From Pseudomonadota bacterium (lineage in GTDB: Bacteria; Pseudomonadota; Alphaproteobacteria; Rickettsiales; Rickettsiaceae): DNA of 5,544 nucleotides. A model generated the notes under the pieces. It made no database searches and had not been told where the DNA came from. It was given only the letters and a program-made list of their open reading frames with translations. The stretch lies in assembly GCA_021804505.1 (NCBI GenBank), contig JAJZHL010000074.1:1-5544 (forward strand). The letters run 5' to 3'. The translations under genes and the position numbers were made by a program. Below are positions 1 to 5,544 of the stretch, piece by piece (the first letter of the stretch is position 1; each line of letters opens with the position of its first letter).

Positions 1-1419
1 GTAGCTATGGAAAACACGATTCATAACGCCTGTACCACGTGTTTCAGTTAAGAATTGTCCATGATAACCAATTAAGCCTCTAGATGGGCCTAAAAAGGTT
101 ACTCTAGTTTTTCCGCCTCCAGATGGACGCATGTCAATCATTTCAGCTTTTCGTAATGCAAGGGATTTTACCACCACTCCGACAAACTCATCATCAACAT
201 CAATTTGGATTTCTTCAATAGGTTCTAATTTTTTCCCATTTTCATCTTCTTTAAATAACACACGAGGTCTGCTAATGGATAATTCAAAACCTTCACGCCG
301 CATGGTTTCTATTAGTATACCAAGTTGTAATTCCCCTCTTCCAGCAACCTGGAAAGCATCTTTTTCTTCAGATTGGCTAACCCGGAGGGCCACATTGCTC
401 TCAATCTCTTTCATTAACCTATCACCAAGCACCCTAGCTGTAAGCTTAGTTCCTTCCCGTCCCGCCAGAGGGGAATCATTGACGGTAAAAGTCATAGATA
501 GTGTAGGTGGATCTATTGGTAATGAAGGTAGAGCTTCTGTAATTTCGATAGCGCAGATAGTATCAGCAACGGTGGCATTTTGTATCCCTGCAATAGCAAC
601 AATATCTCCAGCATATGCAACATCTACAGGTACACGTTCCAGACCGCGGAATGATAAAATCTTGCTTACTCTTGCATTTTCGAGAACTGTATTATCCCTA
701 TTTAGTACTTTAACGTTTTGGTTAGTTTTAATAACGCCACTCTGTATACGCCCAGTAAGAACACGTCCAAAATATGGATTATATTCCCTGGTAGTTACTA
801 GCATAGAAAATGGTGCTGCCGCGTCAGCAACAGGAGCAGGTACATGTGATAGTATCAAGTCGAACAGAGGGGATAAATCCTTTTGCGTATCCTCAAGATT
901 GGTAGAGGCAAGGCCAGCGCGCCCTGAGGCGTAAATTATCGGGAAATCTAATTGTTCATCTGTGGCATCGAGAGCCATAAATAGTTCAAATACTTCATCC
1001 ACAACTTCGCTTATTCTTCTGTCAGGCCGATCAATTTTATTAATAACCACGATTGGCTTTAATCCGAGCTTCAAAGCTTTAGACAAGACAAATTTTGTTT
1101 GTGGCATAGTTCCTTCAGAGGCATCTACTAGTAATACTACCCCGTCTACCATTGTGAGGATACGCTCTACCTCTCCACCGAAATCAGCGTGTCCTGGTGT
1201 ATCTACTATGTTAATACATACTTCTTTCCAAACAAGAGCTGTACATTTTGCTAATATGGTTATCCCGCGTTCTCTCTCAAGATCGTTTGAATCCATGGCC
1301 CGTTCTGCTACTGCTTGGTTTGCCCTGAAGGTACCGCTTTGTTTTAACATATTATCAACCAAGGTTGTTTTCCCATGATCAACGTGGGCAATAATAGCAA
1401 TGTTACGAATTGAGGACAT
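1..1419 (-). CDS. typA: Translational GTPase TypA/BipA, 5' part (C-terminus beyond the window)
   Basis: This is a ribosome-associated GTPase of the EF-G/LepA superfamily. In other bacteria it acts in 50S assembly and in stress and cold adaptation. The reading frame is open from ATG at 1419 to base 1, giving 473 codons with no stop. The family is usually about 600-610 residues, so roughly 130 C-terminal residues are missing at the window edge. All G motifs are visible: G1 AHVDHGKT (11-18), G2 RERGITI (49-55), G3 DTPGH (73-77), G4 NKID (127-130) and a G5-like YASGRAG (163-169). A domain II beta-barrel follows (YFGRVLTGRI region), then the EF-G domain III-like GRGELQLGILIETMRREGFE and the domain V start, with the TypA-typical RGLIGYHGQFLTETRGTG at the left end. 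The start is supported by an AAGGTG Shine-Dalgarno at 1424-1429, 4 nt before the ATG. It has its own promoter at 1456-1484. The call is very secure. Confidence 0.97.
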   Translation of the reverse strand, partial: MSSIRNIAIIAHVDHGKTTLVDNMLKQSGTFRANQAVAERAMDSNDLERERGITILAKCTALVWKEVCINIVDTPGHADFGGEVERILTMVDGVVLLVDASEGTMPQTKFVLSKALKLGLKPIVVINKIDRPDRRISEVVDEVFELFMALDATDEQLDFPIIYASGRAGLASTNLEDTQKDLSPLFDLILSHVPAPVADAAAPFSMLVTTREYNPYFGRVLTGRIQSGVIKTNQNVKVLNRDNTVLENARVSKILSFRGLERVPVDVAYAGDIVAIAGIQNATVADTICAIEITEALPSLPIDPPTLSMTFTVNDSPLAGREGTKLTARVLGDRLMKEIESNVALRVSQSEEKDAFQVAGRGELQLGILIETMRREGFELSISRPRVLFKEDENGKKLEPIEEIQIDVDDEFVGVVVKSLALRKAEMIDMRPSGGGKTRVTFLGPSRGLIGYHGQFLTETRGTGVMNRVFHSY

Positions 1420-1423
1420 TAGA

Positions 1424-1429
1424 CACCTT
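1424..1429 (-). promoter_or_regulatory. Ribosome binding site of typA
   Basis: The minus strand reads AAGGTG, followed by 4 nt and then ATG. This fixes the TypA start, which also agrees with the conserved N-terminal SSIRNIAIIAHVDHGKT. Confidence 0.75.
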
Positions 1430-1455
1430 ATATACAAATAATTTAGAGTTTCGCA

Positions 1456-1484
1456 ATTATAAAATAAAATAGATAAAATGGGAA
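1456..1484 (-). promoter_or_regulatory. Predicted sigma-70 promoter of typA
   Basis: On the minus strand a perfect -10 hexamer TATAAT (1456-1461) is preceded by a 17-nt spacer and a -35-like TTCCCA (1479-1484, 4 of 6 matches to TTGACA). Transcription would start near 1449, leaving a leader of about 30 nt that contains the Shine-Dalgarno. It lies in the 176-nt gap between the XRE gene and typA, so typA probably does not depend only on read-through from the XRE gene. This is a prediction from the sequence; AT-rich spacers make chance matches common, but the exact -10 and ideal spacing are better than the surroundings. Confidence 0.55.
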
Positions 1485-1595
1485 CAAGATTGATGATTTA
1501 ATTTTCGGTATTGTTAAATAAATATTCCACCCTTGATGAAAATTCGGAGAGATCGGTTTTATAAATTAATTCTAAATAGGTATTGTGGAGGTTAC

Positions 1596-1973
1596 TTATT
1601 CTTGTTCTTTAACGAGAGAGTGGATCAACGAGTTCACAGCTTTTTGATGTGCTGCATTTAGGATCTTCATAAAATTTCTAGATACTTCAATGCACATACG
1701 TTGATGCTGAGTAAGTGGTGGAGTGACGTTACTTACGTCATCTATTCCTTGGAAAAAATAATCAATCTCTGTATCTAGGGCTTTAGCAACTAAAATTAGT
1801 CTACCTATGGATATTCTATTAACACCCTTTTCATACTTTTGTAGTTGCTGATGTGTTATATCAAGCATTTCAGCTAGTTGTTGGCGTGATAGGCCTTTAG
1901 CAAGACGTAGAGAATATATTTTTTCTCCTAATAGTAAGTCCACCTTTTGTAGATAGTTATTTTTTCTTGCCAT
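1596..1973 (-). CDS. XRE-family helix-turn-helix transcriptional regulator
   Basis: This is a 125-residue DNA-binding protein of the Cro/C1 (HTH_3) type. The HTH domain covers about residues 15-75: LGEKIYSLRLAKGLSRQQLA begins it, the recognition helix region is DITHQQLQKYEKGVNRI (38-54), and it ends with the usual LVAKALDTEIDYFF. The remaining 50 residues are mostly predicted helix with no recognised domain and may serve dimerisation or ligand sensing. I chose ATG at 1971-1973 because AGG (1980-1982) lies 6 nt upstream and because MARKNNYLQKVDLLLGEKIY resembles the start of rickettsial homologues as I remember them. A TTG at 2000 would add nine residues (MFSWYNRLL), but it sits over the Shine-Dalgarno and has none of its own. 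Regulatory targets are unknown. Inverted repeats lie upstream of the gene and could be autoregulatory operators. The neighbour downstream, typA, has its own promoter. The family call is secure; the role is not. Confidence 0.92.
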   Translation of the reverse strand: MARKNNYLQKVDLLLGEKIYSLRLAKGLSRQQLAEMLDITHQQLQKYEKGVNRISIGRLILVAKALDTEIDYFFQGIDDVSNVTPPLTQHQRMCIEVSRNFMKILNAAHQKAVNSLIHSLVKEQE

Positions 1974-1990
1974 AAGTAACCTGTTATACC

Positions 1991-2134
1991 ATGAAAACAA
2001 AAATTGAAATATTTTATAAAGACGAAAATTTATTTACTGTAGCTTCAGGGTATATTAAAAATACTAAATTTGCAAGTATTAAATGTCGAAAAATGGTTAA
2101 TTCTAATTTATTCATATCCGCGATACAGGCATAA
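1991..2134 (+). CDS. Doubtful 47-residue ORF
   Basis: An ATG at 1991 opens a frame that closes with TAA at 2132-2134. The peptide begins MKTKIEIFYKDENLFTVASG and ends FISAIQA. It is rich in Lys and Ile, as any frame here would be. No Shine-Dalgarno precedes the ATG and I recognise no homologue. The ORF would be divergent from the XRE gene, with only 17 nt between the two ATGs, and would cover the place where the XRE promoter should be. A chance frame of this length is quite possible in DNA this AT-rich. It could also be the remnant of a lost gene. I list it because it is the longest plus-strand frame here that is not a shadow of a gene. Confidence 0.15.
   Translation: MKTKIEIFYKDENLFTVASGYIKNTKFASIKCRKMVNSNLFISAIQA
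2060..2080. repeat. Inverted repeat AATACT-N9-AGTATT
   Basis: Perfect 6-nt arms lie at 2060-2065 and 2075-2080, separated by 9 nt (AAATTTGCA). The spacing, roughly two helical turns overall, resembles operators of dimeric helix-turn-helix proteins. It lies about 90-105 nt upstream of the XRE start. Short AT-rich palindromes are frequent by chance, so the operator reading is inference. Confidence 0.3.
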
Positions 2135-2182
2135 TTCATACATATAGGGAGGAAGAACATAGCTTTATTCGTATGAATAAAT
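2106..2182. repeat. 11-nt perfect inverted repeat with a 55-nt interior
   Basis: ATTTATTCATA (2106-2116) is repeated in inverted orientation as TATGAATAAAT (2172-2182). A second overlapping pair, ATTCATAC (2134-2141) and GTATGAAT (2171-2178), uses the same right arm. The arms could be paired regulator sites, the remains of a small palindromic element, or chance. No target-site duplication or internal gene is evident. Confidence 0.4.
2164..2181. repeat. Perfect 7-nt hairpin TTTATTC-GTAT-GAATAAA
   Basis: The 7-nt arms 2164-2170 and 2175-2181 enclose a 4-nt loop. The stem has one G-C pair and no T-tract follows in the minus direction, so it is a poor intrinsic terminator for the ATPase remnant that ends 50 nt earlier. 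The arm TTTATTC also occurs at 2107-2113, so the same half-site is present three times within 76 nt. Confidence 0.35.
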
Positions 2183-2230
2183 ATCTTATTTTAGAGGTAG
2201 TACAATAACAGTTTTAACTTGTATATTGAT

Positions 2231-3282
2231 TCAAAAATTGGAGTGTATATTCTCCATACCACATCCTTCTATATTTCCTTCCAATCTAAATTTTTCTTTG
2301 TCCGGAATTATTATAATTAATTTCTCTAATTTTAGATCTTCAATAGCTATAAGCATTGATTTAGTAATCTTTGGGTTATCCGTATATTTAATTTCAAACC
2401 CTAATTTTTGGTATCTTTAAGTATAAATAAGTCTAGTTCCGCTCCACCTTGTGTGCTCAAAAATAGCAATCAATATTTTCTACTGCTAAACTTATTTCTT
2501 CTAGTGCCATGCATTCCCAAGAGGACCCTAATTTAGGATGGTTTAATAAATCATTATAATAATTTATACCAAGTATAGTATGTTATATACCACTATCTCT
2601 GAAATAGATTTTTGGTGATCTTATCTATCGCTTAGAAAGGTTTTCAAACCGAGGTGATAACCTTCTGATCATAAATGTTCCTGTTAATATATCTAAGTAA
2701 CGATCGGAAGTTTTATAACTAATGTTTATTGAACGACCTATTTCAGGTACATTAAATATTTGGCCATAGTAATGAGCGAGCATAGTCCAAAATCTTCTCC
2801 TGGTTTGCGATAATATATCGCGAAGCCAAGATTTCGGGAAACCGCCTCTACACCATAATAATCTAGGATTATCAATTTCATGCATAGCAAAAGGAGTCAT
2901 TTCTATGTAACTTATTTTTCCAGCAAGTGTTTCAATTGTTTGTCTTATTAATTCTTGCGAGGCACTTCCTAATATTAGAATTTTTTTCTGGATATTTATC
3001 AACTAAAACTCTTAAGTAGGGGAATAATTCTGCTGTTCTTTGTATTTCATCAATAATTATCAGACCTTCTAAAGGTTCAAGAGTTAACTTTGGATTATCA
3101 AGTTTTGATAAATCTAGAGGGTTTCTTCCAAGCCAAAAAAATGAGTGTGTAACGTACTTCATTCTGAATATTGCTTAGCTACACTAGTTTTCCTGCACTG
3201 CCTTGGTCCAAGTATAAGTACAAATTGAATTAACTAAAAAAGCTTGATCAATAGCAGCAAGATAATATTTTCTTTGCAGCAT
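2231..3282 (-). pseudogene. Broken AAA-family ATPase with DUF4143 domain
   Basis: The family consists of an N-terminal AAA (AAA_14) ATPase and a C-terminal DUF4143 domain; the precise role is unknown. Frame-hopping recovers nearly the whole protein. It begins at ATG 3282 with MLQRKYYLAAIDQAF. After a frameshift near 3216-3220 comes LILGPRQCRKTSVAKQYSE, a Walker A in which the Gly before Lys has become Arg. A second shift near 3165-3172 leads to NPLDLSKLDNPKL and the Walker B LIIIDEIQR. A third shift at A7 (2981-2987) leads to KILILGSASQELI, then LLWCRGGFPKSWL. An in-frame deletion of about 30-40 residues near 2808-2830 follows, then MLAHYYGQIFN and RYLDILTGTFMIRRL. A TAG (2625-2627) and a nearby TAA interrupt YFRDSGI. 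Single-base losses near 2457-2459 and 2405-2409 precede STQGGAELDLFILKDTK and LGFEIKYTDNPKITKSM, ending at TGA 2231. What remains is about 350 codons against roughly 380-400 for an intact gene, so this is a clear non-functional remnant. Confidence 0.93.
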
Positions 3283-3366
3283 AACCATGTAAATTAGACA
3301 TTTAAAGTCTATATTGCAAGGACAAAATATTTATGCAATTATTTTACTAGGAATTTTGAATAATGC
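3283..3366. other. Gap between the DUF218 gene and the ATPase pseudogene
   Basis: These 84 nt hold a weak stem, ATTGCA (3313-3318) with TGCAAT (3334-3339), and a shorter AGAC/GTCT pair. On the minus strand neither is followed by a run of T, so no convincing terminator closes the thiolase-DUF218 operon. No convincing promoter for the pseudogene is visible either, and no Shine-Dalgarno precedes its ATG. Confidence 0.4.
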
Positions 3367-4296
3367 TTACCTAGTGCCATAATTGCACTGCATTCCTGTG
3401 CAAATAGTTGGCAATATAAAACCTTTTGCAATATAACCTGGTAGCTTTAGCATTTCTTGCTTTAGTTCTGCTTCTACTCCAGGAGCATAAAATTGGCGAT
3501 CAACTAGATAAGCAGTAACGGAGGCTCCATTCTGGTATAAAGTATCAAAACCTGGTTTATTACCTATATATCTCCCAGTTCTAGGCCAGTGATATGCATG
3601 AGTTACTATAGCAATTTTAGCATTAGTGAGATCAATTTTGCCTTGTTCGAATTGCTGTTTTAGAGCTATAAATTGACCGCCTGTATGCATTTCCCCCTCA
3701 GGTAGAGAGAAAATATAAAATTTTTCTTTTGGATAATCTTTAATTTCTCCTTTTGATAGGACATCTTGCAGAACTTCATTATCCTCATTGACGCCATTAA
3801 ACAGAATAATAGGACCGTGATGCTCAATGTCTTCATCTGTTAAGGCGCTTTCTAGTTTATTAAGATTCTTTGCTGTAGCTTGGCGAGCGATAGATATACC
3901 AAGTCTCATTCTATCATATCCATCATTAATGTCGGCGCCATTTATATCTTGTGCTAAGGGATTTATACGAGTTTTCCTATATGAGTATCTGGCTGAAAGA
4001 ACCCATACATATTTTAAATTACTGTCTACCTCAGGATTTAAGTGCGAATGAATTTGTTGTATTTCTGAAATAAACTCCGCATAAATATTTTTATCACCTG
4101 GTTTAGTGTCATAAGACTCTAGATTGGTAATAATCTTATTAAAATCAGTTGCTGTTTTAGATGGGTTAGGAATAGTACAGCTAGAGTAAGCAGAAAAGGA
4201 AAGTAACCCGGCAAGCAGAGCTAAAATAATAGTTGATAAGACTTTTGGCCGGTATGAATTGATTATTTTTCTATTATTATTTGTAGCTTTATTCAT
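3367..4296 (-). CDS. Exported DUF218/YdcF-like domain protein
   Basis: This 309-residue protein starts with a basic stretch and one hydrophobic segment (about 18-37, VLSTIILALLAGLLSFSAYS). That is a signal peptide or membrane anchor. Cys40 follows in AYSSC, but this is not a canonical lipobox. The core, about 96-270, fits the DUF218 (YdcF/SanA/ElyC) pattern: a YVWVLSAR strand (97-103), RMRLGISIARQA (129-140), GPIILFNGVNEDNE (161-174) in place of the usual SGG-E loop, an acidic MHTGGQ helix start (203-208), and the hallmark IVTHAYHWPRTGRY (230-243), with His236 and Arg239 in the expected spots. Family members work at the envelope, several linked to cell-wall or lipid-carrier metabolism, but the substrate here is unknown. 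ATG 4294-4296 shares a base with the thiolase stop (TAATG), and GGAG (4305-4308) stands 8 nt upstream. An upstream in-frame ATG at 4344 would only add residues inside the thiolase gene. The fold assignment is from motifs alone. Confidence 0.75.
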   Translation of the reverse strand: MNKATNNNRKIINSYRPKVLSTIILALLAGLLSFSAYSSCTIPNPSKTATDFNKIITNLESYDTKPGDKNIYAEFISEIQQIHSHLNPEVDSNLKYVWVLSARYSYRKTRINPLAQDINGADINDGYDRMRLGISIARQATAKNLNKLESALTDEDIEHHGPIILFNGVNEDNEVLQDVLSKGEIKDYPKEKFYIFSLPEGEMHTGGQFIALKQQFEQGKIDLTNAKIAIVTHAYHWPRTGRYIGNKPGFDTLYQNGASVTAYLVDRQFYAPGVEAELKQEMLKLPGYIAKGFILPTICTGMQCNYGTR

Positions 4297-5477
4297 TATA
4301 TTGTCTCCAGGCACATAGCTATCCCCATACCTCCGCCAATACAAAGCGTTACTAACCCTTTTCTAGCGTTAACCTGTCGCATTTGGTGAATGAGAGTAAC
4401 AAGAACTCTTGCCCCGCTTGCTCCTATAGGATGACCGATCGCCACTGCTCCACCATTCATATTCACCTTCGTAAGATCCCAATCCATCTGTTGGTTCACG
4501 TAAATTGATTGGGCAGCAAAAGCTTCATTTACTTCTATCACGTCTAAATCATTCACATTCCACCCAGCCTTTTTTAGAGCTTTGCGTGAGGCTGGTATTG
4601 GGCCTGCTCCCATAATTTCTGGATCTACTCCAGCACTTGCGCATGCGACAATTCTAACTAACGGTTTTAGATTATGTCTTTTTAGAGCCTCTTCAGATAC
4701 CACCATTAAACAAGCAGCGCCATCATTAATAGAAGAAGCATTACCGGCAGTTACGGTACCTTCTGTTTCGAAGGCTGGGCGCAGTTTAGCTAAGGCCTCT
4801 AGTTTAATATCTGGTCTAACACATTCATCTTGTTCAAATATTACCGTATCCTTTTTTATTTTAACTTCTATTGGGAGAATTTCGTTTTTGAATCGGCCGG
4901 CTTCCCTAGCTATAAGGGCTTTTTGATGTGATTTTAAGGCAAATTCATCTTGCATTTCCCTAGTAATATTAAATCTTTTGGATATATTTTCCGCAGTAAT
5001 TCCCATCAGTTTATTAGAGAATACATCGGTTAAACCGTCATACTGCATCAAATCAACCATTTTTAAGTCGCCTAGCTTGTGACCTGCACGAATATATGCA
5101 CCGTGCAGTCCTAAGGACATATTTTCTTGTCCTCCCGCTATAATAATTTCATTATCCCCAGCAATAATTGAGCTTGCTGCCAGGCACACCGTTTTTAGGC
5201 CAGAACCGCAGACTTTGTTAACAGTATAAGCTGTAACTTCTTTGGGTATCCCTGATTTGATCAAGGCTTGTCTTGCGGGGTTTTGTCCAGCTCCTCCGGT
5301 AAGCACTTGCCCCATTATTACCTCATCTATGAGAGCAGGGTCAACTTTGCTGTCTTTTAGTATTGATGCAATCATGATAGCACCAAGCTCGCTTGCAGGT
5401 ATTGAAGCTAGACTACCAAGTAGTGAACCTACCCCAGTTCTTTTTGCATGTGTTATATAAACTGCTTTTGTACTCAT
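4296..5477 (-). CDS. Acetyl-CoA C-acetyltransferase (acetoacetyl-CoA thiolase)
   Basis: This is a complete 393-residue thiolase II, cytosolic, condensing two acetyl-CoA to acetoacetyl-CoA or running in reverse. In bacteria this step opens polyhydroxybutyrate synthesis or ends short-chain acyl degradation. The length and motif spacing match PhaA/AtoB enzymes, shifted by one residue from Zoogloea PhaA. The nucleophile is Cys90 in NKVCGSGLK, with NEAF at 317-320, GGAVAIGHPIGASGAR at 342-357 (His349) and the second catalytic Cys379 in CIGGGMG. The catalytic set Cys-Asn-His-Cys is therefore intact. One oddity is that the family's usual HMG(T/I)TAEN reads LMGITAEN (157-164), so a normally conserved active-site-region His is Leu157. 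The ATG at 5477 has AAGGAG 8 nt upstream (5486-5491) and overlaps the preceding stop as ATGA. No promoter is seen in the window, so the gene is probably transcribed from further upstream. A PhaA role in a PHB pathway is possible but unproven here. Confidence 0.95.
   Translation of the reverse strand: MSTKAVYITHAKRTGVGSLLGSLASIPASELGAIMIASILKDSKVDPALIDEVIMGQVLTGGAGQNPARQALIKSGIPKEVTAYTVNKVCGSGLKTVCLAASSIIAGDNEIIIAGGQENMSLGLHGAYIRAGHKLGDLKMVDLMQYDGLTDVFSNKLMGITAENISKRFNITREMQDEFALKSHQKALIAREAGRFKNEILPIEVKIKKDTVIFEQDECVRPDIKLEALAKLRPAFETEGTVTAGNASSINDGAACLMVVSEEALKRHNLKPLVRIVACASAGVDPEIMGAGPIPASRKALKKAGWNVNDLDVIEVNEAFAAQSIYVNQQMDWDLTKVNMNGGAVAIGHPIGASGARVLVTLIHQMRQVNARKGLVTLCIGGGMGIAMCLETI
4305..4308 (-). 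promoter_or_regulatory. Ribosome binding site of the DUF218 gene, inside the thiolase gene
   Basis: GGAG lies 8 nt before the ATG at 4296, within the last thiolase codons. Together with the TAATG stop-start junction it indicates translational coupling, and it favours the 309-residue start over the longer frame. Confidence 0.7.
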
Positions 5478-5544
5478 TTCGCGTACTCCTTAAATAAACT
5501 ATGAACTTTATCGTTGATCAAATAACTAATATGACCCCCTTCTA
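5474..5544 (-). CDS. 3' end of an upstream gene, possibly an alpha/beta hydrolase (partial)
   Basis: The last 22 codons are visible, reading EGGHISYLINDKVHSLFKEY then Ala-Lys and TGA at 5474-5476. The stop overlaps the thiolase ATG by 4 nt (ATGA), the usual sign of a coupled operon gene, and this overlap plus the embedded thiolase Shine-Dalgarno is the main evidence that the frame is real. A GGHI motif about 20 residues from the C-terminus, followed by an amphipathic helix, is what the catalytic-His end of many alpha/beta hydrolases looks like. That would suit a PHB- or acyl-ester-related enzyme, but so little is present that the family is a guess. Confidence 0.6.
   Translation of the reverse strand, partial: EGGHISYLINDKVHSLFKEYAK
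5486..5491 (-). promoter_or_regulatory. Ribosome binding site of the thiolase gene
   Basis: AAGGAG lies 8 nt before the ATG at 5477, inside the 3' end of the upstream coding region. It is a near-consensus Shine-Dalgarno and supports coupled translation with the upstream gene. Confidence 0.75.

Larger units (their letters stand above)
1974..2230. other. Intergenic region upstream of the XRE gene, with AT-rich palindromes
   Basis: These 257 nt separate the XRE start from the end of the ATPase pseudogene. The XRE promoter must lie here unless transcription enters from the right, but I find no hexamer pair good enough to call. TATAAA around 2013-2018 on the minus strand is the best -10 candidate and lacks a fitting -35. 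The stretch holds three inverted repeats, annotated separately, and a 47-codon plus-strand ORF of doubtful reality. No RNA gene or transposon end is recognisable. Confidence 0.6.

Noticed and set aside
131..1378. Two long plus-strand open frames (131-934 and 962-1378)
   Set aside because: They lie opposite the unmistakable TypA frame, and their Ser/Thr-rich translations have no domain sense.
1541..1564. AAAA...TTTT flanked sequence after the XRE gene as a terminator
   Set aside because: The interior does not pair (only the A and T ends match, plus wobble pairs), so no stable hairpin forms.
2226..2420. 64-codon plus-strand frame
   Set aside because: It is opposite the DUF4143 C-terminal remnant (LGFEIKYTD onward) on the minus strand; it has no Shine-Dalgarno and no homology that I can see.
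2625..3162. Reading 2625-3002 and 2932-3162 as two small independent genes
   Set aside because: Their translations are consecutive parts of one DUF4143 ATPase, split by a slip at the A7 run, and the family continues on both sides in other frames.
3313..3339. Stem ATTGCA/TGCAAT as an intrinsic terminator after the DUF218 gene
   Set aside because: The stem has only 6 pairs, the loop is 15 nt, and no T-run follows on the minus strand.
2494..3400. Shared words GGAATGCA and TGGCACTAG in the pseudogene (about 2494-2514) and at the 3' end of the DUF218 gene (about 3370-3400), differing by a 9-nt insertion
   Set aside because: In the pseudogene the bases encode the family's own WE-x-x-ALEE segment, so a transferred repeat is not needed. 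The match is short and does not extend; probably chance.
3827..5460. Plus-strand frames at 3827-4051, 4582-4926 and 5242-5460
   Set aside because: They are antisense shadows of the DUF218 and thiolase genes, whose minus-strand motifs are intact.
1..5544. CRISPR array, tRNA/rRNA genes, insertion sequence or phage module
   Set aside because: No regularly spaced repeats, no cloverleaf or rRNA-like blocks, no transposase or phage protein, and no terminal repeats with target duplications were found on either strand.

Overview
This is an AT-rich window in which every recognisable gene lies on the minus strand. It suggests an obligate intracellular alphaproteobacterium of the Rickettsiales, probably Rickettsiaceae. 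The evidence is the low-GC coding, the small XRE regulator of a type I associate with rickettsiae, a decaying AAA/DUF4143 ATPase gene (a family often found as multiple, broken copies in these genomes), and an isolated biosynthetic-type thiolase. The assignment is inference from protein style; no rRNA or other marker is present.

Layout, read right to left in the direction of transcription. (1) 5544-3367 holds three tightly coupled genes: the last 22 codons of an upstream gene (possibly an alpha/beta hydrolase), a complete 393-residue acetyl-CoA C-acetyltransferase overlapping it by 4 nt (ATGA), and a 309-residue exported DUF218/YdcF-like protein whose ATG shares a base with the thiolase stop (TAATG). 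Each internal start has a Shine-Dalgarno sequence inside the preceding gene, so these look like one translationally coupled operon. (2) 3282-2231 is a pseudogene of an AAA/DUF4143 ATPase that can be followed from the N-terminus to the C-terminus across several frameshifts, an in-frame deletion, two stops and a damaged Walker A motif. (3) 2230-1974 is non-coding or nearly so. It carries several AT-rich inverted repeats and one doubtful 47-codon plus-strand ORF. (4) 1973-1596 is a 125-residue XRE helix-turn-helix regulator. (5) 1595-1420 is an intergenic gap with a good sigma-70-type promoter for the next gene. (6) 1419-1 is the first 473 codons of the translational GTPase TypA/BipA, which runs off the left edge.

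The genes do not form one obvious system. TypA is housekeeping and stress-related translation, the thiolase makes or breaks acetoacetyl-CoA, and the DUF218 protein probably acts in the envelope. I found no convincing new defence or mobile system. The observations most worth following are the thiolase-DUF218 coupling, the loss of a normally conserved His in the thiolase active-site region, the well-resolved decay path of the ATPase pseudogene, and the palindromes upstream of the XRE gene.
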